Below are positions 1 to 13,476 of a DNA stretch of 64,000 nt, piece by piece; position 1 is the stretch's first letter, and every line of letters begins with the position of its first letter. The notes under the pieces are model-generated. The model saw nothing but the letters and a program-made list of their open reading frames with translations, did no database searches and was not told where the DNA came from. The stretch lies in NCBI RefSeq assembly GCF_000177235.2, contig NC_014829.1, positions 2,728,001-2,792,000 on the forward strand. Direction: 5' to 3'. The position numbers and the translations under genes were made by a program. This DNA comes from Evansella cellulosilytica DSM 2522 (GTDB lineage: Bacteria > Bacillota > Bacilli > Bacillales > Salisediminibacteriaceae).

Positions 1-1865
1 AGTAAATGTGACACTATATTTTCATATTCAGTTTCATACTGAACGAGTTCCTTCGCAACACCTACAAAACCCTGCTGTTGTTGAGCTTCAATTACGTCCT
101 GACCTTGTATATGGCGAGGTTTAATAACAGTCATTGGTAAAAAGGTTGCTCTCCCTAATTTCCTTTGCTTCAAAAATTGAATAGCACTTCTACCAGTTGC
201 TTCATCCTCTACAACCACATGCTGCTGAGCAGGCCCTAAAGCTATATCAATAGCTGTTTGAAACTCTTTAGAAACATCAATTAACTCAGCTACTGCTCCT
301 TTAATACCTTTAAATTGTCGATCACGTTCTTTTAAAATTTCCTTTACTCCAAGGAAAAAACCAGAATAATCATTTTGCATTTCTTCTAATACTTCTTTAC
401 GTGATTTTAACTGTTGCACATGGCGAAATGCTTCATATAAAAAGTTTTCCTTCTTTTCATACTCTCTTTCAGTTTCACCATATTGCTGCTTTTTCAATTG
501 AAAAGCATTAATTTTCTCTTCTATCACCGATTTTTCTGTTTTCCATTCCTGCTGTGCTTCTTGAAGTTTAACCCTTATTTGTTCACGTTTTGTTAGAAGC
601 TCTTGATTGTCCTTGTCCATTCTCTCTTGTTTATTTTCTTGCTTCGATAACTGTTCTTCTAAATACCGTATCTCATTCTTTTGAGACGCTTTTTCATTCA
701 ACCATTCTATGTAATCCGCCTTTAGTTGCTCTAAGCGTTCCACGGTATTTTGCTCTAATAGTGTCATTTCTTTCTCTTGTTGTACCAAAAGCTCTTTTGT
801 ACGTTTAACTTTATCTTTATTTGTATTTACTTCGTGTTCATATTTCACTACTTCTTTAGATATCGATTCTTTTTGACTTTTTAGCTCAGACATCTCTTCG
901 ATAAACTGTTCACGATGCTGTGCAAAGTTTTTCTTACGCTCTTTCCAAACTTCTTTTTGCCCTTCTTGCTTTTCTAGTTCTTCACTCGTTTTTAAAAGAA
1001 GATCTTGTAATTCATTAATAGAATTGTCTAACGTTTGCATATCTGTCCGTAAACGCTCAATTTTAGCCTCATATTGCTTAACAGTAGCTTGTGAACTAGC
1101 TTCCTTGTCCTGCAGATCCTCAAGCTGTTTTTTCTCTACATCCCACTTCGTATGCATTTCCTCAATTTCTTTTACAAGTACACCAACCTCAAAGTCTTTC
1201 AGCTCTGCTTTTTTTTCTAAGTACTCTTTTGCAATAGAGGATTGCTCCTTTAGTGGTTCTACCTGCCCTTCTAGTTCGTAAATAATATCCTTGACACGAT
1301 TTAAGTTTTCCTGTGTGTCATTAAGTTTTTTTTCGGACTTCACTTTTCTATTTTTATATTTCAATACACCAGCAGCTTCTTCAAAAATCATGCGGCGCTC
1401 TTCTGACTTACTACTTAAAATTTCCTCTACTCTACCTTGTCCGATGATAGAAAAAGCTTCTTTTCCTAATCCGGAATCCATAAATAAATCAACAATATCT
1501 TTTAACCTACAAGGCTGTTTATTTATTAAATATTCGCTATCTCCAGAACGATAAACTCTTCTAGTAACAGCTACTTCACTATAATCAATCGCTAAATGCT
1601 GGTCTTCATTATCTAATACAAGTGTGATTTCAGCCATATTTAATGGCTTCCTACTATCACTTCCTGAGAAAATAACATCCTCCATTTTTGCACCACGTAA
1701 ATTTTTAGCAGATTGTTCTCCTAACACCCACCGTATTGCATCAGATATATTACTTTTTCCACTTCCATTAGGACCAACAACAGCAGTTACACCTTTTACA
1801 AAATCGATTGATAATCTTTCTGCAAAAGATTTAAAGCCAACGAGGTCTAGTCGTTTAAGGAACAA
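1..1865 (-). CDS. smc: Chromosome partition protein SMC, N-terminal part (cut by window edge)
   Basis: Structural maintenance of chromosomes ATPase, the core of bacterial condensin with ScpA/ScpB, acting on the nucleoid. About 621 of the usual ~1190 residues are visible. The N-terminal ATPase head has Walker A GPNGSGKS at residues 31-38 and the conserved QPCRLKDI and SIIGQG blocks. A long charged coiled coil (about 170-500) follows, then the start of the hinge (GAVAELI, GRATFLP). I prefer a TTG start at 1865 (MFLKRLDLVGF) because AGAGGTG lies 7 bases before it; the ATG at 1871 nearly touches that site. The neighbour rnc, normally adjacent, is separated here by an rRNA operon and yfkK. The C-terminal coil and head lie outside the window. 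Confidence 0.97.
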   Translation of the reverse strand, partial: MFLKRLDLVGFKSFAERLSIDFVKGVTAVVGPNGSGKSNISDAIRWVLGEQSAKNLRGAKMEDVIFSGSDSRKPLNMAEITLVLDNEDQHLAIDYSEVAVTRRVYRSGDSEYLINKQPCRLKDIVDLFMDSGLGKEAFSIIGQGRVEEILSSKSEERRMIFEEAAGVLKYKNRKVKSEKKLNDTQENLNRVKDIIYELEGQVEPLKEQSSIAKEYLEKKAELKDFEVGVLVKEIEEMHTKWDVEKKQLEDLQDKEASSQATVKQYEAKIERLRTDMQTLDNSINELQDLLLKTSEELEKQEGQKEVWKERKKNFAQHREQFIEEMSELKSQKESISKEVVKYEHEVNTNKDKVKRTKELLVQQEKEMTLLEQNTVERLEQLKADYIEWLNEKASQKNEIRYLEEQLSKQENKQERMDKDNQELLTKREQIRVKLQEAQQEWKTEKSVIEEKINAFQLKKQQYGETEREYEKKENFLYEAFRHVQQLKSRKEVLEEMQNDYSGFFLGVKEILKERDRQFKGIKGAVAELIDVSKEFQTAIDIALGPAQQHVVVEDEATGRSAIQFLKQRKLGRATFLPMTVIKPRHIQGQDVIEAQQQQGFVGVAKELVQYETEYENIVSHL

Positions 1866-2028
1866 TGTCATTCACCTCTAACTAAATTTATAAAAAATGA
1901 ATCGTATATTAACTTATTTATTTTACCATAAACAAGATGATCTCATAACCTTGAAAGTTAATATAGAGTGGAGTTTTTATATTAGAATGGTACAATAATA
2001 AATATATGTTTTAGAAAGGATGGTTTAT
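1866..2028. promoter_or_regulatory. Divergent promoter region smc / yfkK
   Basis: The 163-base gap between two divergent genes. For yfkK an extended -10 (TGGTACAAT, 1988-1996) precedes the SD GAAAGGA by about 20 bases; no good -35 is seen. On the minus strand, TGG followed by TAAAAT (complement of 1920-1925) is a plausible extended -10 for smc. Because the rRNA terminator and a convergent gene lie upstream, smc probably needs its own promoter here. These are consensus matches by eye only. Confidence 0.4.
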
Positions 2029-2253
2029 ATGAATACTAAAGAACATACTAGAGAGAATTTAAGTGCGATGATTGAGGAAATAAAAAAGAAACTCCAAATC
2101 GTAAATGCTGGTGCAATGAAGGCTGAACATTATTCTTTAGACCGCTTTAGTGATGTGGAAGAACTTTACGAAATGGTTATGAAAAAATCTAACTTTAGTG
2201 TTAGTGAAATGGATGCTATTGTTACCGAACTCGGTAATTTAAGAGACAAATAA
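2029..2253 (+). CDS. yfkK: UPF0435/DUF1128 family protein, YfkK-like
   Basis: Small soluble protein of 74 residues, rich in charged helix-forming residues, with the family signature LYEMVMKKSNFSVSEM near the C-terminal half and an EELGNL-like end. It resembles B. subtilis YfkK, whose function is unknown. The ATG at 2029 is chosen over the one at 2020 because AAAGGA (2015-2020) then sits 8 bases upstream; the earlier ATG overlaps that site. It is one of three plus-strand genes here and is followed by its own terminator. yfkK is not normally next to smc, so it may have moved in with the rRNA operon or the repeats. Confidence 0.85.
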   Translation: MNTKEHTRENLSAMIEEIKKKLQIVNAGAMKAEHYSLDRFSDVEELYEMVMKKSNFSVSEMDAIVTELGNLRDK

Positions 2254-2273
2254 GCATATTATATTTATTTGAT

Positions 2274-2302
2274 AGCCCTGTTTTTTCAGGGCTTTTATTT
2301 AT
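2274..2302 (+). terminator. Intrinsic terminator of yfkK
   Basis: Perfect 7-bp stem AGCCCTG / CAGGGCT with a T6 loop and a following TTTATTTATT tract, 20 bases after the yfkK stop. Confidence 0.85.
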
Positions 2303-2432
2303 TGAAAAGGATAATTGTCCTTGTTCTCGATGTGTGTTTTCTAAAGTATGATTGTGCTTCCCATTTACTAGGTAGTAATTTTCGCTTATGATTCGGTTTT
2401 TGAGGTGGTTTGTTTTTTTGTGGGGGCTTTTG

Positions 2433-3412
2433 CTTTGTGGCCTTCGTTACTTGTTTTATAGGGCAATATTAAGTTCCTATGATGATCTTCGAGCGTTGAG
2501 TATTAGGTTTTCGGGTAGCATTGCTCTTCTATGATGACCTTCTTGGATTCGTTTATGAATTTTTGGGCAGTAATGCTTTTCTATGATGACCTTCGTGCAT
2601 TGGTTTTTTGATTTTCGGGTAGCATTGCTTTTCTATGATGACCTTCGTGGATTGACTTTTGGATTATCGGGCAGCATTGCTTGCCTATGGTGACCTTCGT
2701 TGAGTGTGGTTTGGCTTTTGGGGCAGCATTGGCCGCCTATGATGACCTTCGTGCATTGGTTTTTTGATTTTCGGGTAGCATTGCTTTTCTATGATGACTT
2801 TCGTGGATTGACTTTTTGATTATCGGGCAGCATTGAGTCTCTATGATGACTTTCGGTGGATTGACTTTTTGATTATCGGGCAGCATTGCTTATCTATGAT
2901 GACCTTCGTTGAGTGTGGTTTGGCTTTTGGGGCAGCATTGGCCGCCTATGATGACCTTCGTGCATTCGTTTTTTGATTTTCGGGTAGCATTGCTTAGCTA
3001 TGACACACTTTATTCGTATCGACATACTTTCTCACGTGTCATTGCACTTCTATGATACACTTTATTTGTTCCTACTACTTTCTCATGCGTCATTGCCTTC
3101 GTATGACACACTTTATTCGTTTCCACATAAATCTTCACGTGTCATTGCACTTCTATGACACACTTTATTTTGATCCCACTACTTTCTCACGTGTCATTGA
3201 GCTCGTATGATACACCTTATTCGTTTCCTCCAACATTCTCATGCGTCATTGCCTTCGTATGACACACTTTATTTCATTCCCACTACTTTCTCGCGTGTCA
3301 TTGGCCTCGTATGATACACTTTATTCCGTTCCTCCCACTTTCTCATGCATCATTCCACTTCTATGACACACACTTTATTCGTTTCCATATACTATATCTA
3401 ACGCATCATTGC
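2433..3412. repeat. 52-bp tandem repeat array downstream of the rRNA operon (18 units)
   Basis: Unit starts, taken at the CTATGA/GTATGA motif, fall at 2477, 2529, 2581, 2633, 2685, 2737, 2789, 2841, 2894, 2946, 2998, 3050, 3101, 3153, 3205, 3257, 3309 and 3361. The period is 52 bp with one +1 and one -1 step that cancel, so the first and last starts are exactly 17 x 52 apart. A decayed partial unit precedes at about 2433. There are two subfamilies. Units before 2998 read CTATGATGACCTTCG with TAGCATTGC. Units from 2998 read CTATGACACACTTTATTCG with GTGTCATTGC, where GTGTCAT and ATGACAC form a palindrome with a 9-base centre. The array holds no credible gene. A related array lies at 55993-56425. 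Confidence 0.95.
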
Positions 3413-3501
3413 CCCTCCCTAAAAGAACACTCCTCATTCATTTCACCACATTTATCAAATCAAACCCTACCTTCGGTACACAAAAGCCCAAATCCTAAAC
3501 A

Positions 3502-3536
3502 AAATAAAAAAAGCCACTCTCTATTGAGGATAACTT
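3502..3536 (-). terminator. Terminator of the rRNA operon
   Basis: Minus-strand hairpin just after the 5S gene: AAGUUAUCCUC, loop AAUA, GAGAGUGGCUU (3511-3536), paired through G-U wobbles with one mismatch, followed by U7. A fully paired relative lies at 56525-56550. Confidence 0.88.
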
Positions 3537-3540
3537 TATC

Positions 3541-3656
3541 TGCCCAGCAACGTCCTACTTTCACAGGGGGAAACCCCCAACTATCATCGGCGCTGGAGAG
3601 CTTAACTACCGTGTTCGGCATGGGAACGGGTGTGACCTCTCCGCTATCGTCACTTG
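3541..3656 (-). rRNA. rrf: 5S ribosomal RNA
   Basis: Large-subunit 5S rRNA, about 116 bases. It reads through the family landmarks GACGATAGCGGAGAGG, ACACCCGTTCCCATGCCGAA, TTAAGCTCTCCAGCGCCGAT and GTAGGACGTTGCTGGGC on the minus strand, with the terminal helix closed by CAAGTGAC/GTTGCTGG. It is the last gene of the rRNA operon. Ends are placed by comparison with remembered Bacillus 5S and could be off by a few bases. Confidence 0.95.
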
Positions 3657-3728
3657 ACTATGTATGAGAGTTTATCCTCTCAAAACTAGATAACATATTC
3701 TGATTAAATGATCGTCTTAGTAAAGTTT
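3657..3728 (-). other. 23S-5S spacer with 3' half of the 23S processing stalk
   Basis: 72-base spacer. AAAACTAGATAACA (3682-3695) and CTGATTAAATGATC (3700-3713) are complementary to sequences at 6768-6781 and 6749-6763 on the 5' side of 23S. In the precursor they would form the base-paired stalk that RNase III-type enzymes cut. No tRNA is present. Confidence 0.8.
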
Positions 3729-6659
<2,931 letters not shown>

Positions 6660-6968
6660 ACTAAAAAGTGTGGCGTCTTACATTTGCCTTAACTAAGACA
6701 CACAGTTGATTTCGTTAGAAGAATAGACTTCTATTGATATCTACTGGTGATCATTTAAATCAGTTTTTGTTATCTAGTTTTCAAAGGACAAATTCAAAAC
6801 GCGTAAACGTTTGAAATGTAGGTAATTATGCTATCAGTTAAACCTGATACACACAACACTATATAATTGAAGGTTTAACCCTTCAAAACTAAACAAAAAG
6901 TCCAAAGCGAAGTTCGAAAGTAATGAGCTTTATGTTTCTACAGTTGTTGTAGAAAATAACTGCTCCTT
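6660..6968 (-). other. 16S-23S internal transcribed spacer without tRNA genes
   Basis: About 309 bases with no tRNA cloverleaf, so this is a tRNA-less spacer type. It carries one half of each processing stalk. AAAACTAAACAAAAAG (6885-6900) is the exact complement of 8646-8661 upstream of 16S. TGTTATCTAGTTTT (6768-6781) and GATCATTTAAATCAG (6749-6763) match the 23S 3' flank. Confidence 0.85.
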
Positions 6969-8526
<1,558 letters not shown>

Positions 8527-8700
8527 TTGTTGAGTTCGATGTCTCTGACATCAAGCCAAATTTTGGCTAATTTTTAAATCTTATTGACGGGATATCCTTT
8601 CACCAATCGTATATACGACTAATGTGTCTATCCCACTTCGCTTGGCTTTTTGTTTAGTTTTCAAAGGTCAAAACTTGATGTTGTTGTTTTTTAGCAACTC
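8527..8700 (-). other. 16S leader with 5' half of the processing stalk
   Basis: The transcribed leader between P2 and 16S. The minus-strand sequence at 8646-8661 (AAAACTAAACAAAAAG) pairs perfectly over 16 bases with the complement of 6885-6900 beyond the 16S 3' end. The flanking AAGCGAAGT / ACTTCGCTT extends the pairing. This is the expected RNase III substrate that frees the 16S precursor. Confidence 0.75.
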
Positions 8701-8704
8701 TTAT

Positions 8705-8733
8705 ACTATATCAGAATAATAATTTGCTGTCAA
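8705..8733 (-). promoter_or_regulatory. rRNA promoter P2
   Basis: On the minus strand a near-ideal SigA promoter: TTGACA (8728-8733), 17-base spacer, TATAGT (8705-8710), about 180 bases before 16S. An ORF of 63 codons across this region is not a gene. Confidence 0.88.
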
Positions 8734-8781
8734 CAACTTTTTAACACTAACGTCGTTGTTCTTTCTTAACGACAGAATTAT

Positions 8782-8810
8782 ATAATACCATAATGAAACT
8801 TTCATATCAA
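8782..8810 (-). promoter_or_regulatory. rRNA promoter P1
   Basis: TTGATA (8805-8810), 17-base spacer, TATTAT (8782-8787) on the minus strand, 77 bases upstream of P2. Tandem P1/P2 promoters are typical of Bacillus rRNA operons. Further upstream (about 8915-8950) GTTTCAC and GTGAAAC form an inverted repeat of unknown role. Confidence 0.75.
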
Positions 8811-8986
8811 TAGTTATTTTTATTTTTTTTCTAAACCGTTGTTCTGATATGACTTGGACAATTAATATAACATTTCTCCACCAGAGAAGCAAAGGTACAT
8901 TTTGGTATTAAAATAGTTTCACGGTGAGTATTCGGACTCGAAGGTGAAACATCATTACTAGATGATTCATTTTATTTTTACAATAT

Positions 8987-9039
8987 AAAAGGAAAGGTCT
9001 ATTGATATAGATGCATTTGATCAATAGACCTTTCCTTTT
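8987..9039. terminator. Terminator between rnc and the rRNA promoters
   Basis: A perfect 20-bp inverted repeat (8987-9006 with 9020-9039, loop 13 bases) 24 bases after the rnc stop. Its A/T-rich stem base gives a short U run in either direction. It should stop rnc transcription before the strong rRNA promoters. Confidence 0.85.
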
Positions 9040-9062
9040 ATTTGGCTACAGCCTTTTTAGTA

Positions 9063-9836
9063 TTATTTCGTAAATTTTTCTAACGCTTTTTGTGCGGCCA
9101 TTTGCTCTGCTTCTTTTTTTGAACGTCCAGCGCCAATTCCAAGAAGTTTATTTTCTAACCATACTTCAGAAACAAATTCTCTAGCATGAGCAGGGCCTCT
9201 CTCTTGTACTATTTTATACTGTATTTGACCTTGTCCTTCTCGTTGGACCAGCTCTTGTAATTGGCTTTTATAGTCCATCATATCAGAAAATGCTCCATCC
9301 GCTATTTTGGGATAGACATTAACTTTAAGGAAGTCATAAACAGCATCCATTCCAAGATCTAAGTAAAGTGCTCCTACAAATGATTCAAATACATCAGCTA
9401 GCAACGCTGGTCTTTTTCGACCACCCGTCATTTCTTCTCCTTTACCGAGTAAAACGCGTTCGCCAAACTTGAGTTCGTCAGCTATTTTTGCTAGTGATGG
9501 CTCACATACGATGGCAGCTCTGAGTTTGGTCATCTCTCCTTCACTCATGTTCGCATAGTTTTTGAACAAATATTGTGAGATGGCCAATTCCAAAACAGCA
9601 TCGCCTAAAAATTCAAGCCTTTCATTATCATCATGTGGTCGAATCCGGTGTTCATTTACATAGGAAGAATGAGTAAAAGCTTGAATATAAATATCAACAT
9701 TAGTCGTTTTAACTTCTAGACTAGTTAAAAAATCTTTATACTCTAATTTTAGTTGATCAGAAATTTTCATCTTTTTAGCTTGCCTTTTTACTCCCCTACG
9801 CTGTATTTTTCTTGTTTGTTGCATGAGAACCCCCAT
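9063..9836 (-). CDS. rnc: Ribonuclease III
   Basis: Double-strand-specific endoribonuclease for rRNA precursors and structured mRNAs, cytoplasmic. The RNase III catalytic signature [13 protein letters not shown] lies at residues 71-83 and the second catalytic region around [16 protein letters not shown]-terminal double-stranded RNA-binding domain (KSQLQE..., [17 protein letters not shown]) completes it. At 257 residues it is slightly long because of a basic N-terminal extension. An alternative ATG at 9824 (MQQTRK), with GGGGG 5 bases upstream, is equally plausible. It follows acpP as in B. subtilis, but smc does not come next. Instead there is an rRNA operon whose processing stalks are likely substrates of this enzyme. 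Confidence 0.95.
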   Translation of the reverse strand: MGVLMQQTRKIQRRGVKRQAKKMKISDQLKLEYKDFLTSLEVKTTNVDIYIQAFTHSSYVNEHRIRPHDDNERLEFLGDAVLELAISQYLFKNYANMSEGEMTKLRAAIVCEPSLAKIADELKFGERVLLGKGEEMTGGRKRPALLADVFESFVGALYLDLGMDAVYDFLKVNVYPKIADGAFSDMMDYKSQLQELVQREGQGQIQYKIVQERGPAHAREFVSEVWLENKLLGIGAGRSKKEAEQMAAQKALEKFTK

Positions 9837-9866
9837 CGCTTCTCTGTTATATTATTTTTTTGAAAG

Positions 9867-9892
9867 CCCAAGCCCTAACGTAAGGGCTTGGG
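9867..9892 (-). terminator. Strong hairpin between acpP and rnc
   Basis: Perfect 10-bp GC-rich stem CCCAAGCCCT / AGGGCTTGGG with a 6-base loop. On the minus strand it is followed only by CUUUCAAAAAAA, so it is a weak terminator or an mRNA-stabilising or processing hairpin separating highly expressed acpP from rnc. Confidence 0.6.
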
Positions 9893-9901
9893 TAAGGAAA
9901 A

Positions 9902-10135
9902 CTATTGTTGACGCTCTATGTAATCAATAACGTCACCTACAGTTGAAATTTTCTCAGCATCTTCATCGGAAATTTCTAAGTCGAACTCATCTTCAAGTTC
10001 CATTACTAGTTCAACTACATCCAAGGAGTCTGCACCTAAATCTTCTTTAAAAGTAGCTTCAGGTTTAATTTCTGATTCATCTACACCCAGTCTGTCTGAT
10101 ACAATTTTTGCAATACGATCTATTACTGCTGCCAT
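9902..10135 (-). CDS. acpP: Acyl carrier protein
   Basis: Small acidic carrier of growing acyl chains in type II fatty acid synthesis. It has 77 residues, the normal length. The phosphopantetheine attachment motif is GADSLD with Ser37, and helix II ([17 protein letters not shown]) that docks on partner enzymes is intact. A strong SD (GAGGAGGTGAGC) precedes the ATG. It lies 61 bases after fabG with a possible promoter of its own, and is followed by the hairpin at 9867-9892. The order plsX-fabD-fabG-acpP-rnc is the classical Bacillus arrangement. Confidence 0.98.
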   Translation of the reverse strand: MAAVIDRIAKIVSDRLGVDESEIKPEATFKEDLGADSLDVVELVMELEDEFDLEISDEDAEKISTVGDVIDYIERQQ

Positions 10136-10158
10136 ATGTAGCTCACCTCCTCTCAGAC

Positions 10159-10164
10159 ATTATA
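10159..10164 (-). promoter_or_regulatory. Possible acpP promoter -10
   Basis: A consensus TATAAT on the minus strand, 24 bases upstream of the acpP start. No good -35 is seen 17 bases further up, so the call is tentative. A separate promoter would fit the high ACP demand. Confidence 0.4.
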
Positions 10165-10196
10165 GGATAAAATAGAAGAAATTACTAGTTTGTTTT

Positions 10197-10934
10197 TTAC
10201 ATAACCATACCGCCGTCTACATGCAGTGTTTGACCTGTCATATATGCAGATGCATCGCTTGCTAAGAAAGCGACAACTGATGCTACATGTTTAGGTGATC
10301 CTAACTTAGACAGTGGAATTTGTTTAAGCATTTCTTCTCTCATGTCTTCACTAAGAGAATCGGTCATATCAGTTTCGATGAAACCAGGTGCCACCGCATT
10401 TACATGTATATTACGATTCGCAAGTTCTCTAGCCATTGACTTTGTTAAACCAATAACCCCAGCTTTACTAGCAACGTAATTTGCTTGACCTGCATTCCCT
10501 AATACTCCAACAACAGAAGAAATATTAATAATACGACCATAACGCTGCTTCATCATTGGTCTTGTTACTGCTTTTGAACAATTGAAAACACCTTTTAAAT
10601 TCGTATTTATGACATCATCAAAATCAGCTTCCTTCATACGCATTACTAATGTGTCTCTAGTAATTCCAGCATTATTTACAAGGATTTCAACCGATCCTAA
10701 CTCCTCTATAGCAGATTTCACCATCGCTTGAACTGAGTCAGCGTCTGCAACATTTGCTTGTATTGCAATAGCATTTACACCATAGCTCTTACATTCTTCA
10801 GCAACCTCTTCAGCCTTTTCTTTGTTTCCTGAGAAATTAACTACTACATTAGCACCTTGTTTAGCTAGTTCTATACATATTGCCTTCCCTATTCCTCTTG
10901 AACCACCAGTCACTATTGCATTTTGCCCTTTCAT
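10197..10934 (-). CDS. fabG: 3-oxoacyl-[ACP] reductase
   Basis: NADPH-dependent reduction of 3-oxoacyl-ACP, the first reductive step of fatty acid elongation. A classical short-chain dehydrogenase of 245 residues. It has the Rossmann motif TGGSRGIG at 9-16, NNAG at 87-90, and the catalytic tetrad Asn112, Ser140, Tyr153 and Lys157 (YVASK). Its ATG overlaps the fabD stop by one base (TAATG), which indicates translational coupling. It is part of the fapR-plsX-fabD-fabG operon. Confidence 0.97.
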   Translation of the reverse strand: MKGQNAIVTGGSRGIGKAICIELAKQGANVVVNFSGNKEKAEEVAEECKSYGVNAIAIQANVADADSVQAMVKSAIEELGSVEILVNNAGITRDTLVMRMKEADFDDVINTNLKGVFNCSKAVTRPMMKQRYGRIINISSVVGVLGNAGQANYVASKAGVIGLTKSMARELANRNIHVNAVAPGFIETDMTDSLSEDMREEMLKQIPLSKLGSPKHVASVVAFLASDASAYMTGQTLHVDGGMVM

Positions 10935-11881
10935 TACGAATCATCTCCCCCTAAAGTAGTTAAAGCCTTCTCTAGTGTTTCTTGATCAAAGACGGGTAAA
11001 ACCGTTGCACGTCTAGATACCTTTTTCACTAAACCGCTAAGAACTTTCCCAGGGCCCACTTCAATAAATGTATCTACCCCATCATTTACTAGGCGATGTA
11101 ATGTATCCTCCCATAAAACAGGAGAGTAAATTTGTTCAAATAGGAGCTGTCGAATCATCTCACTATCTTTTACTACATCAGCTGTAACGTTAGCAACAAC
11201 TTGTATTTGTGGTGCATGTATTTGAATGCTGTCTAAATGCTCCTTCATTTTTTCTGCAGCTGGTTTCATTAATGAAGAGTGAAACGGCCCACTCACAGAA
11301 AGAGGTATCACTCTTTTTGCCCCTTTTTCCTTCGCTAACTCAGTAGCAGCTTGTACACCTTCTACCGTCCCTGAAATAACAATTTGACCGGGACAGTTGA
11401 AATTTGCTGGTTCTACAATATTTGACGCCTTTGTTGCCTCTATCGTTAGTTCGGTAAGCTCGTCCCTTTTCATTCCTAAGACTGCAGCCATTGTTCCTTT
11501 TCCTTTAGGAACTGCTTGCTCCATCCATTGCCCTCTTTTCCGTACAGCAACACAAGCATCTTGAAAGCTCATTGCTCCCGCAGCTACTAAGGCAGAATAT
11601 TCTCCTAAACTATGTCCCGCAGCATAATCTGGATTGACTCCTTTACTTTTTAGGACTTCCCAAATACTAATGCTAGTCGTTAATAAAGCTGGTTGCGTAT
11701 TTTCTGTTTTTTTTAGTTCTTCTTCATCTCCAGAAAAAATTAAACTAGACAAAGATTCCCCTAAAACATCGTCTGCTTCGTTATAAATGTTCTTCGTTTG
11801 TTCATATAAATCGAATAGTTCTTTCCCCATCCCAACTTGTTGTGAGCCTTGTCCAGGAAAAAGTAAAGCTATTTTCCCCAT
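10934..11881 (-). CDS. fabD: Malonyl-CoA:ACP transacylase
   Basis: Transfers malonyl groups from CoA to acyl carrier protein, supplying the two-carbon donor for elongation. It has 315 residues, the usual length. The oxyanion motif GQGSQ lies at 10-14, the nucleophile elbow GHSLG at 89-93 with Ser91, and the catalytic His201 in GPFHS. The SD GGAAGGAG lies inside the end of plsX, and the two genes are 5 bases apart. It is likely repressed by FapR through the operon promoter upstream of fapR. Confidence 0.97.
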   Translation of the reverse strand: MGKIALLFPGQGSQQVGMGKELFDLYEQTKNIYNEADDVLGESLSSLIFSGDEEELKKTENTQPALLTTSISIWEVLKSKGVNPDYAAGHSLGEYSALVAAGAMSFQDACVAVRKRGQWMEQAVPKGKGTMAAVLGMKRDELTELTIEATKASNIVEPANFNCPGQIVISGTVEGVQAATELAKEKGAKRVIPLSVSGPFHSSLMKPAAEKMKEHLDSIQIHAPQIQVVANVTADVVKDSEMIRQLLFEQIYSPVLWEDTLHRLVNDGVDTFIEVGPGKVLSGLVKKVSRRATVLPVFDQETLEKALTTLGGDDS

Positions 11882-11886
11882 AGTAT

Positions 11887-12885
11887 CTACTCCTTCCCCT
11901 CTTCGTTTATTTCTAACTCTTTACGTATAGTTTCAACCACATTTTCTTCATGCATCGTATGAGCTTGTTTAATGGCACTAAAAAAGCCGCGATCATCTGA
12001 AGAACCATGTGCTTTTATTATTGGTGCATCAAGGCCAAAAAGACCTGCGCCTCCATATTCTGAGTAATCCATCTTTAGTTTGACTTGTTTAAAGGCAGGT
12101 TTTAAAATCCCGGCTGCCAATTTATTTTTTAAAGAAGAAGTTAGTTCCTTTTTTAAAATAGTAAATAATGAAAGTGCAGTTCCTTCAATAGATTTCAAAA
12201 CTAAATTACCAGAAAATCCATCGCACACTACAACATCAGCAACACCTTCAAGTAAATCTCTTGCTTCAACATTACCTACAAAATTTAATGAGCTTTCACT
12301 TAAAAGTGTATAGACTTCTTTAGATAGTTCCGTTCCTTTCCCTGGTTCAGATCCTACATTCAGTAAACCAATTCGAGGTTGTTTCACTTTACGTACCTTC
12401 TGCATATATATGCTACCCATTAATGCATATTGATAAAGGTGTGATGCTTTCGCTTCCATATTAGCACCAACATCCAACAACAAAAAACCTTCGCCTCCTA
12501 GTGTTGGTAGCATAGGAGATAATGCTGGACGCTCAATCCCTTTGATTCTTCCAACTCCAAGTAAACCAGCTGTCATCAATGCACCTGTGTTACCAGCTGA
12601 TATCGCTGAATCAGCCTTACCTTCTTTCACTTGTTGTACCGATAAAACCATAGAGGAATCCTTTTTACGCCGAACTGCTTTCACAGGAGAATCTTCTCCT
12701 TCTATCACAACGTCTGTATGTAAAATTTTCACCCTATCTGATGGGTCTATAAATTTTTTAATTTCGTTCTCTTTTCCAATTAAAATAATTTCTAAGTCGC
12801 TATATGTTTCGAGTGCTAGTTTACATCCATTAATAATACTTTCCGGGGCATTATCTCCACCCATTGCATCGACTGCAAGCTTCAT
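11887..12885 (-). CDS. plsX: Phosphate acyltransferase PlsX
   Basis: Converts acyl-ACP to acyl-phosphate, the acyl donor for PlsY in phospholipid synthesis, as a peripheral membrane protein. It has 332 residues. The N-terminal [14 protein letters not shown], the central SAGNTGALM and DVGANME blocks and the C-terminal [12 protein letters not shown] are the family hallmarks. The SD AAAGGATGG precedes the ATG. It lies 17 bases after fapR. The pairing of its regulator and first phospholipid enzyme in one operon is the Bacillus norm. Confidence 0.97.
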   Translation of the reverse strand: MKLAVDAMGGDNAPESIINGCKLALETYSDLEIILIGKENEIKKFIDPSDRVKILHTDVVIEGEDSPVKAVRRKKDSSMVLSVQQVKEGKADSAISAGNTGALMTAGLLGVGRIKGIERPALSPMLPTLGGEGFLLLDVGANMEAKASHLYQYALMGSIYMQKVRKVKQPRIGLLNVGSEPGKGTELSKEVYTLLSESSLNFVGNVEARDLLEGVADVVVCDGFSGNLVLKSIEGTALSLFTILKKELTSSLKNKLAAGILKPAFKQVKLKMDYSEYGGAGLFGLDAPIIKAHGSSDDRGFFSAIKQAHTMHEENVVETIRKELEINEEGKE

Positions 12886-12902
12886 TTAGCACCATCCTTT
12901 AT

Positions 12903-13460
12903 TTATTGTTCTTGACGAAACATGGCAAACTCACCATGAAACACTAATTCTTTCTCTACAAAGCTATTGACTTCTACAATCGTTCTAACATTTCCAATTT
13001 CCTTCACTTGGGCTTTTGCAATAACCCTTTCACCAACAGTTACTTGACGTTTAAATGATACGTTCGCTTTTGTTGTGAGCGCTAATTCTTCATTAATTAT
13101 CGCGACAGCAAGTGAATTAGCTTGCGCAAATAAATGATGTCCACGAGCAATACCAGTTCTTGAGAAAACGTGCTCCTCTCTTACATCAAATATAGAAATT
13201 GCATGCTTATCGAGTTCTAAGTCAATTACCTCACCAATTACCTCTTCAATTGGGAGTGCTTTCACTGTGTCGTATTGTTGTTTAGCAACATGCTTAATTC
13301 GTTCACGAACTTCTGGAATATTTAACTCTAAACGATCTAAACGAATCGTTTGAACACTTACTTGAAATAATTCTGCTAATGCTTCATCCGTTATAAACGG
13401 GTTTTCTTCTATTTTTTCCTTTAACTTAGGTTGTCTTATTTTTTTAGTTACTTTCATCAT
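12903..13460 (-). CDS. fapR: Transcription factor FapR, repressor of fatty acid and phospholipid genes
   Basis: Repressor that senses malonyl-CoA and controls the fap regulon. It has 185 residues. The N-terminal helix-turn-helix is [25 protein letters not shown] linker helix leads to a C-terminal hot-dog domain with [16 protein letters not shown], the effector-binding fold. I start it at the ATG at 13460 (MMKVTKK); a GTG at 13472 is possible but would sit only about 20 bases from the expected transcription start. A FapR operator overlaps that start, so the operon is autoregulated. Confidence 0.96.
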   Translation of the reverse strand: MMKVTKKIRQPKLKEKIEENPFITDEALAELFQVSVQTIRLDRLELNIPEVRERIKHVAKQQYDTVKALPIEEVIGEVIDLELDKHAISIFDVREEHVFSRTGIARGHHLFAQANSLAVAIINEELALTTKANVSFKRQVTVGERVIAKAQVKEIGNVRTIVEVNSFVEKELVFHGEFAMFRQEQ

Positions 13461-13476
13461 TATCACATCCACACTT

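Noticed and set aside
1024-1881. Plus-strand ORFs at the left end
   Set aside because: They are antisense to smc, whose frame is continuous and clearly homologous on the other strand.
2433-3412. CRISPR array
   Set aside because: The units are contiguous and drift along their whole length; there are no unique spacers between constant repeats and no cas genes nearby.
6660-6968. tRNA-Ile or tRNA-Ala in the 16S-23S spacer
   Set aside because: No acceptor or T-arm sequence (GGTTCGA type) is present on either strand.
8701-8892. 63-codon minus-strand ORF upstream of 16S
   Set aside because: It overlaps both rRNA promoters P1 and P2 and has no ribosome-binding site.
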